Shown here: positions 1 through 7,761 of the stretch, piece after piece | How positions within the stretch are numbered: the stretch's first letter is position 1 | Layout: the number at the start of each line of letters is the position of its first letter | Origin: Deltaproteobacteria bacterium | GTDB lineage: Bacteria; Desulfobacterota; Binatia; Binatales; Binataceae | Direction of reading: 5' to 3' | Assembly (NCBI GenBank): GCA_021780585.1 | Contig: JAJXYM010000238.1 | Location: forward strand, 1 to 18,047 | Length of the DNA: 18,047 nucleotides | Notes under the pieces: model-generated | What the model was told of the DNA's origin: nothing | Database searches by the model: none | Seen by the model: the letters and a program-made list of their open reading frames with translations, nothing else | Program-made: the position numbers and the translations under genes

Positions 1-45
1 ATCAAATACGGCAGTCCGACCGGACTCGCGCTGATTATGCGCTAG
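1..45 (+). CDS. C-terminal end of a gene entering from the left edge
   Basis: Frame 1 is open from the first base to a TAG at 43-45, encoding 14 residues (IKYGSPTGLALIMR). A strong hairpin follows 30 bases later, which fits the 3' end of a plus-strand gene. Too little is visible to assign a family. The alternative is a chance open stretch, since 14 codons is not statistically meaningful by itself. Confidence 0.35.
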   Translation: MKYGSPTGLALIMR

Positions 46-74
46 CCGCCGGCTCCCGTTCCGTCGCACAGTAA

Positions 75-98
75 GGAGGGCGGCGCCTGCCGCCCTCT
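75..98 (+). terminator. GC-rich hairpin after the left-edge gene
   Basis: A perfect 9-bp stem (76-84 with 89-97) has a 4-nt loop and one further G-T pair. The bases after it are AT-rich but are not a clean T-run. The hairpin lies between the TAG at 43-45 and the end of the convergent gene at 154, so it could serve both strands. Confidence 0.5.
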
Positions 99-153
99 CT
101 AACTGATAATTTTAGAACCGTCTCTGTCAAATGCACGACTTTGTTGTTTCAAT

Positions 154-1026
154 TCAAGCTTCATTTTGGTCCGATGACGTTCCGCTACCGGTTCGGATAG
201 CGGCCGGCAGTAATGGATGTTTGGACTCGTCGCCGTCTGGGACGCTATTCCAATCTGAACCCAAAGGACGATCTACCTGAATCACAGCCTCCTGCTGATT
301 GTCCGTATGCGGTATGAGTTTCTGCAGATCATGCGGAAGTTGGACTACACCATTAAGTGCGTTAAGAACCTGGAGGATATTCCATATCAGACGGAAATAC
401 CTGCGCCCCGACGGTTGTTTAGAAAGTTCTTCATAGTCGCGCTTTTTCAATTGCCAAGAGCCGATCGTACGCTCGACTTCGCGCTCTAATGCCGCGACAC
501 CAACGATGTTATATTCTTCTATCGCATCTAAAATCCGATCTAGATTTTCGATTACGAGATCTTTGAGCCGCGCATCGATATCCGATGCATTAGCTTCTAG
601 TCTTAGTTGTCTCGCGTTTTGAGCTAACTCGCGAAGCGCTTTTGGATCGACCGTCTTTTCCGGACGGCGCATTGAGAGCATTTGCGCGGCAGTTTCCAGG
701 TTATCAAATGCTGCGTTATCGAATGATCCAAAGAAATTGGCTGAGCTTGAGTTTAATTGCATCTGCGATAACGCTCGTTCAAGCGGCGGCAGCCATTTAA
801 GGTATAATTGCACCTTTCCCAATTCGGGTATGCTTTGAAGTTGATTGCAGATTTGGACGGGCAGCCCGAGAGCCTCTCCGTAACGTCTGAAGAACTTCGG
901 CATATCCCTTTCGGATACTCCCAATGCCGAGGCCCACGCGCGCAACAGCGATTGCCCAGATACAACCTTCATGGTGCTCAGAATCGAGTGCAAACGGCCC
1001 GCTGGGTTGTTATTTTTGTCGACCAT
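154..1026 (-). CDS. hypothetical protein, 290 aa, AT-richer orphan
   Basis: I do not recognise this family. It is a soluble-looking protein with no signal peptide or membrane segment. The N-terminal part (about residues 10-75) has the look of a small helical domain with repeated Arg/Trp/Phe positions (RAWASALG, KFFRRYGEALGL). The middle (about 125-205) is strongly helical and charged, possibly coiled-coil, and includes ALEREVERTIGSW. The last 50 residues look disordered and rich in Asp, Ser and Pro. The ATG at 1026 has a GGAGG site 8 nt upstream, which supports this start. Codon use and base composition are visibly more AT-rich than in the neighbours, as is common for accessory or transferred genes. 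It stands alone, with no same-strand partner within 130 bp. I am confident it is a gene but assign no function. Confidence 0.8.
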   Translation of the reverse strand: MVDKNNNPAGRLHSILSTMKVVSGQSLLRAWASALGVSERDMPKFFRRYGEALGLPVQICNQLQSIPELGKVQLYLKWLPPLERALSQMQLNSSSANFFGSFDNAAFDNLETAAQMLSMRRPEKTVDPKALRELAQNARQLRLEANASDIDARLKDLVIENLDRILDAIEEYNIVGVAALEREVERTIGSWQLKKRDYEELSKQPSGRRYFRLIWNILQVLNALNGVVQLPHDLQKLIPHTDNQQEAVIQVDRPLGSDWNSVPDGDESKHPLLPAAIRTGSGTSSDQNEA

Positions 1027-1157
1027 TCACTGCGCCTCCAATTTCGCCCTCACACTTATCGAGATTAAATTATCAGACCAAGTAGTGCGGCCGAAGGCGG
1101 CACGGCAGAAGTTTGCACACTATCCACAGTCGACGTTGCTGTTGGGACCGATGGCGC

Positions 1158-2777
1158 TTATGGCGGCGGAGATTCCTCCAACGGCGCGGGGACGGATTCG
1201 GTCGCGTGCGGCGTCGGCGTCGTTGACGCGCTCGCGGCCGGTTCCGCTTCGCGCCGCGGCGCGATGGTTGCCGTCGGTTCGGTAGTCCGCTTCGGCGAGG
1301 GCGTTGGTTCAGCCTCGCGCATCGGAGTGATTGTTGGAGTTGGCTCGAATTCGCGCTCCGGCGTGACCCTCGGCGACGAGTGCGGAGGCTCGCGACGCGC
1401 TTCGGTCGGAGTCGGATGCGGCGAGGCGGTTGGCGAAGGCGTGGCGCGCGGCGTCGCGGTCGCGGAAGGTTTTGCGGACGGTGTCGCCACAGGCGTGGGC
1501 GTGGGCGTGGGAGTCGGGGTTGGCGTGGGCGTTGGGGTCGGCGTCGGTTTCGGCCACGCGGCCGGCCATTGGACGGTCACGATCGTCGCGGTCTGATCGG
1601 CGCGCGCGTCGATCAGGGGACTGACCGGCTCGAAGCCGCCGCTCTCCGCATCGTAAATCTCGGCGCTGGCGAGCGGCTGATAGTTGCGGTTCCATCCGCC
1701 GGCGATCAGCACGCGACCGTCGGGCAGCAGGCTCGCGGTATGGCCGAAGCGGGTCGCGGTCATCGCGCCGGTGTTGGTGAAGGCGTTGGCGACCGGATCG
1801 AAAAGTTCGGCCGAGCGGTCGCCGGCTCCGCCCGCGATCAGGACGCGACCGTCCGGCAAGAGGGTCGCGGTATGGGCCGCGCGCGCGGCCCCCATCCGCG
1901 GTCCCGCTTCGAAGCGGCCCGTTTGCGGGTCGTAGATCTCGGTGGTATCGAGCGGACCGCTGCGCGCGTACGGACTGCCGCCAGCGATCAGCACGCGGCC
2001 GTCACGCAGGCGGGTCGCGGTGTCGTAAATCCGATTACCGCCGATCGCGCCGGCGGCGCTGAATTTGCCGCTGGCGGGATCGTAAAGCTCGGCGCTCGGG
2101 TCGCCGCCGCCAACGATCAGCACGCGGCCGTCACGCAGCCGGGTCGCGGTTTCGCCGTAGCGGCTGACGGCCATAGCGCCGGTCGCAACAAACTTGTTGG
2201 CCGCCGAATCGTAAAGCTCGGCGCTGGCGACGCCGCCGCCGGTTACCAGCACGCGGCCGTCCGCAAGCAGAGTCGCGGTCGGTTCATCGCGCGCGACGGT
2301 CATCGACGGACCGGCGCTGAATTTTCCGCTGGCGGGATCGAAGATTTCCGTCGAGGAGAGAATCCACGGCATCGCCGGCCCGGAAAACACGATCAGCGGC
2401 ACCATCACGCTATCGACGCCGCCGATAATCAGCACGCGGCCGTCCTTGAGCCGCACCGCGCCGTGGCGGTCGCGCCGCGCGGACATCCGGCCGGCCGGCA
2501 TGAAACCGCCGCGCGCGGCGTCGTAAACCTCGGCGGAATCGAGCACGGCGGGACTGTCGCCCGTCGGCACGCTGACCAATCCGGTGCCACCCGTGATCAG
2601 CACCAGCGTGCGTATCTCGGGCGTGGGCGTCGGACGCGGCGTCGGCGTCGGCGTGGGAGTCGGCGTGGCGCGGCGATGGCGATGCGGGCGGCGATGAACG
2701 GTGGCATGCGCGGTCCGCGGCATGAAGCCGAAGATCAGTGCGCACGCGATCGCGAGCGTCAGACGGAGCGACGCCAT
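1158..2777 (-). CDS. secreted Kelch-repeat protein with Thr-Pro linkers
   Basis: This is an exported beta-propeller protein, probably a surface or periplasmic binding scaffold; the ligand is unknown. From the ATG at 2777 the product is 539 aa. It opens with a typical signal peptide ending near TAHA (about residue 25), then a basic His/Arg stretch and a Thr-Pro dipeptide linker. Six blades carrying a DGRVLI-x-GG motif follow, plus a first ITGG blade, giving roughly seven Kelch units between residues about 55 and 405. Each blade has an AE(V/I/L)(Y/F)D strand. The C-terminal 130 residues are low-complexity Thr/Pro/Ser/Glu. In-frame starts also exist at 2807 and 2816, but those 13 extra codons come from a duplicated, REP-containing segment and would lengthen the basic region before the signal peptide. 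None of the three starts has a good ribosome site. The MFS gene lies just upstream on the same strand. Confidence 0.85.
   Translation of the reverse strand: MASLRLTLAIACALIFGFMPRTAHATVHRRPHRHRRATPTPTPTPTPRPTPTPEIRTLVLITGGTGLVSVPTGDSPAVLDSAEVYDAARGGFMPAGRMSARRDRHGAVRLKDGRVLIIGGVDSVMVPLIVFSGPAMPWILSSTEIFDPASGKFSAGPSMTVARDEPTATLLADGRVLVTGGGVASAELYDSAANKFVATGAMAVSRYGETATRLRDGRVLIVGGGDPSAELYDPASGKFSAAGAIGGNRIYDTATRLRDGRVLIAGGSPYARSGPLDTTEIYDPQTGRFEAGPRMGAARAAHTATLLPDGRVLIAGGAGDRSAELFDPVANAFTNTGAMTATRFGHTASLLPDGRVLIAGGWNRNYQPLASAEIYDAESGGFEPVSPLIDARADQTATIVTVQWPAAWPKPTPTPTPTPTPTPTPTPTPVATPSAKPSATATPRATPSPTASPHPTPTEARREPPHSSPRVTPEREFEPTPTITPMREAEPTPSPKRTTEPTATIAPRREAEPAASASTTPTPHATESVPAPLEESPPP
1492..1551. 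repeat. degenerate 6-bp tandem repeat (Thr-Pro tract), contains a G-quadruplex motif
   Basis: Ten consecutive hexamers of the GGCGTG type (variants GGAGTC, GGGGTT, GGCGTC, GGTTTC) encode the Thr-Pro repeats of the Kelch protein on the minus strand. Within it, 1497-1519 on the plus strand has four G-runs of at least three, separated by 3, 3 and 4 bases, which fits the canonical quadruplex pattern. The units are degenerate, so frequent replication slippage is less likely than for a pure repeat. Confidence 0.75.
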
Positions 2778-2808
2778 GCGTGATCGATTGGACGCGCGTG
2801 TCGTCATT
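2772..2808. repeat. 37-bp direct repeat, copy 1
   Basis: Exact 37-bp match to 2848-2884, offset by 76 bp. This copy covers the likely Kelch start codon and the codons just before it. Similarity resumes beyond the match after a 3-bp difference (CGGAG near 2764-2768 against 2843-2847). Confidence 0.9.
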
Positions 2809-2814
2809 TCAGTC

Positions 2815-2837
2815 ATTCGCGGGCCTGACCCGCGAAT
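2815..2837. repeat. REP-like palindrome
   Basis: A perfect 9-bp inverted repeat (ATTCGCGGG at 2815-2823, CCCGCGAAT at 2829-2837) has a 5-nt loop. On the minus strand the extended element reads as the peptide DSRVRPAND. This resembles the short palindromic intergenic repeats widespread in Proteobacteria, whose spurious translations read like DSRFRGND. It sits exactly between the two 37-bp repeats and overlaps the furthest-upstream possible Kelch start. Confidence 0.7.
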
Positions 2838-2847
2838 CCCTTCGGAG

Positions 2848-2884
2848 CGCCATGCGTGATCGATTGGACGCGCGTGTCGTCATT
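2848..2884. repeat. 37-bp direct repeat, copy 2
   Basis: Exact match to 2772-2808. This copy overlaps the stop codon of the MFS gene (TGA at 2880-2882). It contains a second ATG equivalent to the Kelch start, but the reading frame after it soon closes, so it looks like a dead duplicate of the Kelch 5' end. Confidence 0.9.
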
Positions 2885-4250
2885 GCGGTTTCACCGGCGC
2901 GGCCGCTGCTCCATCCGGGTCGTCGGGCGGGGGGTTGAAGGTCTGGCCGTGCGCCGCCGCCCATTGTCGTTCGAGCGAGGCGACGTCGAGCGGCAATCCG
3001 CGGGTTTCATCGAGGAACATCAGGTAGATCGCCGTGCAGGGCAGGCCAAGGGTCGTGAAGCAGCGGATCACGACCGTCAGGCCGCCGAGCGGACCGATCA
3101 GGGCGGCGATTCCGGCCTGCGCGATAATCGAGAAAATCGCGCCCGCGACCATCTGCCATCCGGCCATCGTGGTGCGCAGAGTGGCGGGAAACAGTTCCGT
3201 CGCGGCGGCGTTGGAGGCCACGGTCAGAACGTTGGTGGCGACCCGAAACCAGCAATACGAGACGGCCAGCCATAGGAATGGATAGGCGATTCCGGCCGGT
3301 TCCCAGTAAAAGGCGAGCGCGCCCAGCCATCCGGCGCCGCCAAACCACGCCATCGAGCGGACGCGCCCGAATTTTTCCGAACTCCACGCGCCGATCGGAA
3401 AACCGAGCATCGCCACGCCCATCCCCAGCACGACCAGCGAACTGGCCCGGTACGGCGAAAGGCCGAGGATCGACACCGCCTCGAAATAGAGCCAGCCATT
3501 GACCGCCGTGCCGGCCAGGGTCGAGAGCCCCGAGCATACGAACAGCGTCAGCGCGCGGCGGCGATAGATTGGATGGAAAACGTCATAGAAGCGGCTGCCG
3601 ACGAGCGGAGCGGCGGTGCGGGCGATAGTGAAGCGCGTCTCCTTCGGCAGCATCCGCGCGACCGGCGCGACCAGGCCGATTCCGGCGACGCTCGGCGCCA
3701 GCAGCCATTCCCATCGATAGCCAAATCTGAGCAGGAACGGGATAACGATGTAGCCGAGCATCCCGCCGATCGCGCTGGCGCCCGCGCCGAAGGCCTGACC
3801 GCGCGCCCGCCGCTCGACCGGCAATTCCTCGGCCAGCATCACGGTGGCGGACGAGACCGATCCGCCGAGCAGCGCCGACAAAAGTATTTGGAAGATCGCG
3901 AATTGCCACGCCTCGGGCGACACTGCCGACGCCAATGCAAAAAGCGGCGACAAGACGAGGCTGGCAATAATGATGCGGCGACGGCCGACCCGGTCCGCCA
4001 TCCGCGCCAACGCCATCGAGCCGAACGACGACACCGCCATCCAGGCGAACAGCCGGGCGAGCGCGGCCGGGTCGAGATGGAAGCTGCGGGCGATCCAGGG
4101 CGAGGCCACGCCCGCAACCGAGAGCGTATAGCCCTGATAGACCAGCAGCAGGACGATCGCGGTGATTACGAGATGGGGCGACCCGGCCGGAGTCCTTTCC
4201 GCCGCGCTCGTTTCTCGCCGACCCGCCAGCGCCGCTGTTTCCCCGCTCAC
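2880..4250 (-). CDS. MFS transporter, metabolite:H+ symporter type
   Basis: A 456-aa inner-membrane major facilitator protein with about 12 hydrophobic segments. The loop between helices 2 and 3 carries the family motif A as ADRVGRRR (residues 85-92), with a second-half counterpart SEKFGRVR (291-298). The ELFPATLRTTMAGW segment (352-365) and the LDETRGLPLD ending (413-422) resemble the sugar/aromatic-acid symporter branch (NiaP, AAHS and sugar-porter relatives). Substrate cannot be read from sequence. The start is GTG at 4250; no ATG is available before the first helix, and the preceding AGGCGGCG is a weak ribosome site. A Pro/Ala-rich hydrophilic tail follows helix 12. The gene is divergent from the ABC exporter and upstream of the Kelch gene, about 100 bp apart on the same strand. 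Confidence 0.9.
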   Translation of the reverse strand: MSGETAALAGRRETSAAERTPAGSPHLVITAIVLLLVYQGYTLSVAGVASPWIARSFHLDPAALARLFAWMAVSSFGSMALARMADRVGRRRIIIASLVLSPLFALASAVSPEAWQFAIFQILLSALLGGSVSSATVMLAEELPVERRARGQAFGAGASAIGGMLGYIVIPFLLRFGYRWEWLLAPSVAGIGLVAPVARMLPKETRFTIARTAAPLVGSRFYDVFHPIYRRRALTLFVCSGLSTLAGTAVNGWLYFEAVSILGLSPYRASSLVVLGMGVAMLGFPIGAWSSEKFGRVRSMAWFGGAGWLGALAFYWEPAGIAYPFLWLAVSYCWFRVATNVLTVASNAAATELFPATLRTTMAGWQMVAGAIFSIIAQAGIAALIGPLGGLTVVIRCFTTLGLPCTAIYLMFLDETRGLPLDVASLERQWAAAHGQTFNPPPDDPDGAAAAPVKPQ

Positions 4251-4589
4251 CGCCGCCTGCCGCTCGTCATGGCCCCTGAGCCAGCCGCATCATGACCGGT
4301 TTCGCCACGGAATTCACCCCTCGATTGCGCTTGCGGCGGACGGTTGGGAAGCGCGGGAAAGAGGGTCGGGACGGTCGTCGCGTCAAATCGTCGATGACCG
4401 AAATCGTATGGATCGCCGAAATGGGTTATCGGGGAGCGGGCCGACTCACCCGACTGAATTCGGCGTTTCACAAAATCGTCAATAATTTCAATGGCTTTAT
4501 CGTCGACCATAACCGGCACAATGGTTGCTTTCTCTTCGAGTCGGAGGCTCTCAACCGGTACCGATCGCTTGAGCCAGGGGATTCGCAGA
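4251..4589. other. intergenic region between divergent MFS and ABC genes
   Basis: This 339-bp spacer is moderately AT-rich around 4460-4520, where promoters for the two divergent genes would be expected; I cannot fix -35/-10 boxes. A minus-strand frame from ATG 4510 to TGA 4247 could encode 87 residues beginning MVDDKAIEIIDDF, overlapping the MFS start by GTGA. It has no ribosome site and an ordinary-looking random C-terminus, so I do not call it a gene (about 20% likely). Confidence 0.4.
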
Positions 4590-6476
4590 ATGGACTCGCA
4601 CTTATCCGGTTTTCGCAATCAACCGCTCGTCAGGTTTCTCGCCTCGGTGCGGCCGCAGATGCGTCTGGTGGTTGGCGCCGCGATGATGGGCATCGGAAAG
4701 TTTACGCTGCCTTTGGCATTTCCGTTCGCCTTTAAATACGTCGTCGATATGCTGCTGGCCGCACAGCCCCATCCGGACCGCGTCGATCGGCTGATCGACG
4801 GCTGGACGGCGCACGCCGCGGCCGCGACCGGCTTCGGCGCGACCGCGCAAGGCAAGCTCGCGGTGCTGAGCCTGGCGATGCTGGCGCTTTACGTCGTTCA
4901 ATCGATCGCGAGCTATTATCGCAATTATTGGGCCGGCGTTGCCGGTAATCGCCTGATTTTCAATCTGCGCAGCCAACTGTTCGCCCATATGCAGCGGCTG
5001 TCGCACTCCTACTTCGACCAGCATACGGTGGGCGCGATCGTCTCGCGCGTGCTCAACGACGTCGCGCAGGCGAACGAGCTGGTCAGCTCGACCCTGATCG
5101 ACGTCTGGATGGACGCGGTGTCGCTCGGCCTGGTGATCTTTTCGCTGATCGAGCTCAACTGGAAGCTCGCGCTGATTTCGCTCTGTATCGCGCCGATGTG
5201 GGTGACCTTCATGCGCTACTTCGCGCCGCGCATCAAGCAGGTCAGCCATCGGATGCAGGAGGCGGTCGAGCTGATGACGGGCGAGGTGGCGGAGCGGATC
5301 GTCGGCGCCTCGACCATCAAGTCGTTTGGCCGCGAGGATCAGGAGATTGCGCTGTTCAACGCGCGCAGCGAATTCCTCTACGACCGCACGATCGCCAAGG
5401 TCAAGCTGGCGGCGGCGCAGGAGATGCTGATCCAGCTGCTCACGCGCTGCGCGCCGGCGATCGTTATTTGGGCGGGCGCCGTGATGATCATGCGGGGCGA
5501 GATGACGCTCGGCACGCTGATGGCGTTTTTCACGCTGCTGATGTTCGTCTACTTGCCGCTGGAGCGTTTCGCGCAGCTTTCGATTATCGTCTCGGCCTCG
5601 ACCGCCGCGATCGAGCGCATCTACCGCTTCCTCGACATGAAGCCCGAGATCGCCGACCATCCGCTGAGCCGCCCGTTCGCGGTCAAACGCGGCGCGGTCG
5701 AATTCGAGGACGTGCGCTTCGCCTATGCGCCGCGCGACGGCGCGGAACCGCGCGAGGTGCTCAAGGGCGTGGATCTGCGCGTCGCGGGCGGCTCGCGGGT
5801 CGCGCTGGTCGGCCTGTCGGGCGCCGGCAAGACGACGCTCGCCAATCTGCTGCCGCGTTTCTATGACGTGACCGCCGGCCGCGTGTTGATCGACGGCCAC
5901 GACGTGCGTCACTTCACGCTCAAATCGCTGCGCGAAAACATCAGCGTGGTGAGCCAGGACGCCCTGCTCTTCAGCGCCAGCGTGCGTGAGAATCTGCTCT
6001 ACGCGCGCCCCGACGCGACCGACGAAATGATGTGGCGGGCGCTCAAGATGGCGAGCCTCGACGGCTTCGTCGCGAACCTGCCCGACCGGCTCGACACAGT
6101 GATCGGCGAACGCGGCGTGAAAGTCTCGGGCGGACAGCGCCAGCGTCTCGCGCTCGCGCGCGCCTTCCTCAAGGACTCGAAGATCGTCATCCTTGACGAG
6201 GCGACCTCGGCCGTCGATTCAGAGGCGGAAAACGTCATTCACGACGCGATGGAGCGGCTGATGGACGATCGCACAGTCTTCCTGATCGCGCATCGCCTGC
6301 GCAGCGCGCTGACCGCCGATCAGATCGTCGTGCTCGAATCCGGCAAAGTGGTCGAAACCGGCACGCACGCGGAACTGCTGCGGCGCGACGGCGTATACGC
6401 CCACCTTTACCATGAGCAGACGCGCGGCCTGATGGCGGCCGAGGCGGCGGACGAAGAGGATCTGCGCCGCGCCTGA
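4590..6476 (+). CDS. MsbA-type ABC exporter (fused membrane and ATPase domains)
   Basis: A half-transporter of 628 aa that works as a homodimer in the inner membrane, exporting lipid or lipophilic drug. The six-helix domain spans about residues 15-345, with an unusually long first periplasmic loop around 50-80 rich in Ala and His. The ATPase domain carries Walker A GLSGAGKTT (408-416), signature SGGQR (513-517), Walker B ILDEA with D536 and E537, and the switch histidine H568. All catalytic residues are intact. A start at 4590 is chosen because AGGGG lies 9 nt upstream; the frame is open back to 4491 but those codons lack a ribosome site and do not look protein-like. Length fits MsbA/LmrA-type exporters. 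MsbA itself flips lipid A core, but no lipid A gene is adjacent, so the substrate is open. It stands as a single-gene unit ending in a strong terminator. Confidence 0.93.
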   Translation: MDSHLSGFRNQPLVRFLASVRPQMRLVVGAAMMGIGKFTLPLAFPFAFKYVVDMLLAAQPHPDRVDRLIDGWTAHAAAATGFGATAQGKLAVLSLAMLALYVVQSIASYYRNYWAGVAGNRLIFNLRSQLFAHMQRLSHSYFDQHTVGAIVSRVLNDVAQANELVSSTLIDVWMDAVSLGLVIFSLIELNWKLALISLCIAPMWVTFMRYFAPRIKQVSHRMQEAVELMTGEVAERIVGASTIKSFGREDQEIALFNARSEFLYDRTIAKVKLAAAQEMLIQLLTRCAPAIVIWAGAVMIMRGEMTLGTLMAFFTLLMFVYLPLERFAQLSIIVSASTAAIERIYRFLDMKPEIADHPLSRPFAVKRGAVEFEDVRFAYAPRDGAEPREVLKGVDLRVAGGSRVALVGLSGAGKTTLANLLPRFYDVTAGRVLIDGHDVRHFTLKSLRENISVVSQDALLFSASVRENLLYARPDATDEMMWRALKMASLDGFVANLPDRLDTVIGERGVKVSGGQRQRLALARAFLKDSKIVILDEATSAVDSEAENVIHDAMERLMDDRTVFLIAHRLRSALTADQIVVLESGKVVETGTHAELLRRDGVYAHLYHEQTRGLMAAEAADEEDLRRA

Positions 6477-6507
6477 TCGCCAATTACTGACGCGCGATTA
6501 CTGCACG

Positions 6508-6550
6508 CCGCCCTCCCCCGGATCATGTCCGACGGAGGGCGGTTTCTTTT
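6508..6550 (+). terminator. intrinsic terminator of the ABC exporter
   Basis: A perfect 9-bp stem (6508-6516 with 6534-6542) contains an inner 4-bp stem (6519-6522 with 6528-6531) and is followed at once by TTTCTTTT. It starts 31 bp after the exporter stop codon. Confidence 0.9.
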
Positions 6551-6768
6551 ACCGGTCGAGGTCCGCCCCAGCCAGCTATGTCCCCATCGCGACCAGGGTC
6601 TGCAACGACGGCTTCCGCGCCACCGGCATCACCGCCTATCTGAAGAACGGCGGCACGCTTGAGAAGGCCGCCGACCTGGCCAACCATTCCAGCACCGGCG
6701 CCACCCAGCTCTACGATCGGCGCTCCGACGAAGTGACGCTCGATGAAGTCAAGCGGGCGGGGATTTGA
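6551..6768 (+). pseudogene. tyrosine recombinase (phage-type integrase) C-terminal fragment
   Basis: An open frame ending at TGA 6766-6768 encodes the last catalytic segment of a tyrosine site-specific recombinase. Visible elements are FRATGIT with the second catalytic Arg, ANHSS with the second His, and YDRRSDEV with the nucleophilic Tyr. The His normally preceding FRATG (HxFRATG) is replaced: the text reads NDGFRATG. The N-terminal arm-binding and core domains and the first catalytic Arg are missing, and there is no start codon with a ribosome site. The coding part is recognisable only from about 6574. The fragment begins right after the ABC terminator, so it is a remnant left by an integrated element, not a working enzyme. 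Confidence 0.85.
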
Positions 6769-6791
6769 GAAAAAGAAAAGCGCGGATTCGA

Positions 6792-6820
6792 CAGCGCCAG
6801 ACTGAATCATTCAGGCGCTG
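6792..6820 (-). terminator. bulged hairpin downstream of the RHS fragment
   Basis: CAGCGCC (6792-6798) pairs with GGCGCTG (6814-6820), and inside it TGAAT pairs with ATTCA around a single base, leaving a 4-nt bulge. On the minus strand a T-rich run (TTTTCTTTTT, about 6770-6779) follows after a dozen bases. It overlaps the RHS fragment stop at 6807. The late T-run makes it an imperfect terminator. Confidence 0.4.
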
Positions 6821-7184
6821 GACGAAACAGCTTATGATCCGCTGGCGATCGAACCGCCAGCATCTCGCCCGTTCTCGGCAGCGTCAGATAGGTATAGGCC
6901 GGGCCGGCCGTATTCGACGATTGCGCCACGCTCTTCCTCTCATGCAGATAAATGGTCGTGCCGCCGTAGGCGGTGGTCTGGTCGTGGAGCCGCGTGATCG
7001 CGTCGTAATCGGCGCTGAACGACCCCGCCGGCCCTCCGCTGATGGTCCACAACTGGTTGCGCGCGTCCCAAATATAATTGGCGCCGGTGACCGGGTCTTT
7101 AGTCAGGTTGCCGTTGTTGTCGGCGAACGCCGCCGCCGAGCCGTTCCAAATCGCGATCTGGTTGAGGCTGGAAATCGTCTTATT
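6807..7184 (-). pseudogene. RHS/YD-repeat core fragment
   Basis: The minus-strand frame reads as a piece of an RHS/YD-repeat protein: LNQIAIWNG, then DNNGNLTKDPVTG, WDARNQLWTISG, SFSADYDAITR, and GPAYTYLTLPRTGEMLAV. These match the recurring NGNLT, WDARNQL and YLTLP elements of RHS beta-cage shells. The frame has no start of its own; it runs directly out of the stop codon of the upstream small gene (TAA at 7180-7182) in a different frame. After MLAV it loses RHS character and stops at 6807. In an intact RHS protein this segment lies before, not after, the NPYQF-AG-EYD-TGLY block found at 8340-8400, so the order here is inverted. It is a displaced remnant, possibly the 5' part of a second, truncated RHS copy. 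Confidence 0.8.
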
Positions 7185-7743
7185 TTTTGCTGTCGCGTTT
7201 ACTATTCCATCCCGGCTTCAATGCCATCAACTCTGACTCCCGTTTCGTTAACGCATCATTTCGCTTTTTGAACCGCTTCTGAATATTTTCACGCGAAACG
7301 CCGCGCGCTTTAAGATTCGCCTGCATCTCGGCAATCTTTTGTTTTTTTGCTCGTACACTTGCTAGCCACACGCGCTTGATCTCTCGTTCGATGGTGCGCT
7401 CCATTCGCTCCTGAAATTGTTTACCGAAGCCCGTCGGAATATATCGCGGTATAGAGATGCCCTCCGACGGATCGAGAAATATAAAGTTCTCCCCGGATTG
7501 TTCGAGTATGCTCCGTGCTCCTTCGACCGCCATCACGACGGCCTGAAGCGAGTCCACTCCTCCCACCCTTTGAACCCGAGCATCGGGCAATCCTTCGAGC
7601 AAAAACGGACACATCCAGTGTGATCCATCCTTGTATGGTGTTCCGATCAGTACGCGAATCGATCGATTACCTGAAGATACCCAGGTTAACGTTCGCTCGG
7701 CGACAATACGACCAAGCGCGGCTTTGAAACGGCGATTTTCCAC
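7180..7743 (-). CDS. DUF6968-like protein, candidate RHS-associated immunity protein
   Basis: A 187-aa cytosolic protein. Residues about 12-90 (IAERTLTW, then VLIGTPYKDG, WMCPFLLEGL, VGGVDSLQAVV and a helix) match my memory of the small domain DUF6968, often met as a lone gene beside polymorphic toxins. The second half (about 105-187) is very basic, Lys/Arg/Gln-rich and helical, and may bind nucleic acid or mimic a partner. Start is GTG at 7743; AAAGGA lies about 18 nt upstream, too far for ideal use, so the start is uncertain. It begins 18 bp after the stop of the RHS C-terminal tail on the same strand, the position where RHS immunity genes sit. Its composition is more AT-rich than the flanks. 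The immunity role is inference from position; the domain name needs a profile search. Confidence 0.7.
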   Translation of the reverse strand: MENRRFKAALGRIVAERTLTWVSSGNRSIRVLIGTPYKDGSHWMCPFLLEGLPDARVQRVGGVDSLQAVVMAVEGARSILEQSGENFIFLDPSEGISIPRYIPTGFGKQFQERMERTIEREIKRVWLASVRAKKQKIAEMQANLKARGVSRENIQKRFKKRNDALTKRESELMALKPGWNSKRDSKK

Positions 7744-7761
7744 CCGGAAACTCTTATTCCT

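Noticed and set aside
1120..1128. CTATCCACA, a near-match to a DnaA box
   Set aside because: One 8-of-9 site with no cluster, no AT-rich unwinding region and no replication gene nearby.
1380..2783. 467-aa plus-strand open frame opposite the Kelch gene
   Set aside because: Arg/Gly/Ala composition with no domains; it mirrors the Kelch repeats.
4247..4510. 87-aa minus-strand frame starting MVDDKAIEIIDDF
   Set aside because: Attractive N-terminus and a GTGA overlap with the MFS start, but no ribosome site and a random C-terminal half; kept only as a note in the spacer entry.
4602..5912. Long minus-strand open frame (436 aa) opposite the ABC exporter
   Set aside because: Arg/His/Gln/Asp-rich translation typical of the reverse strand of a GC-rich gene; the exporter on the other strand is unambiguous.
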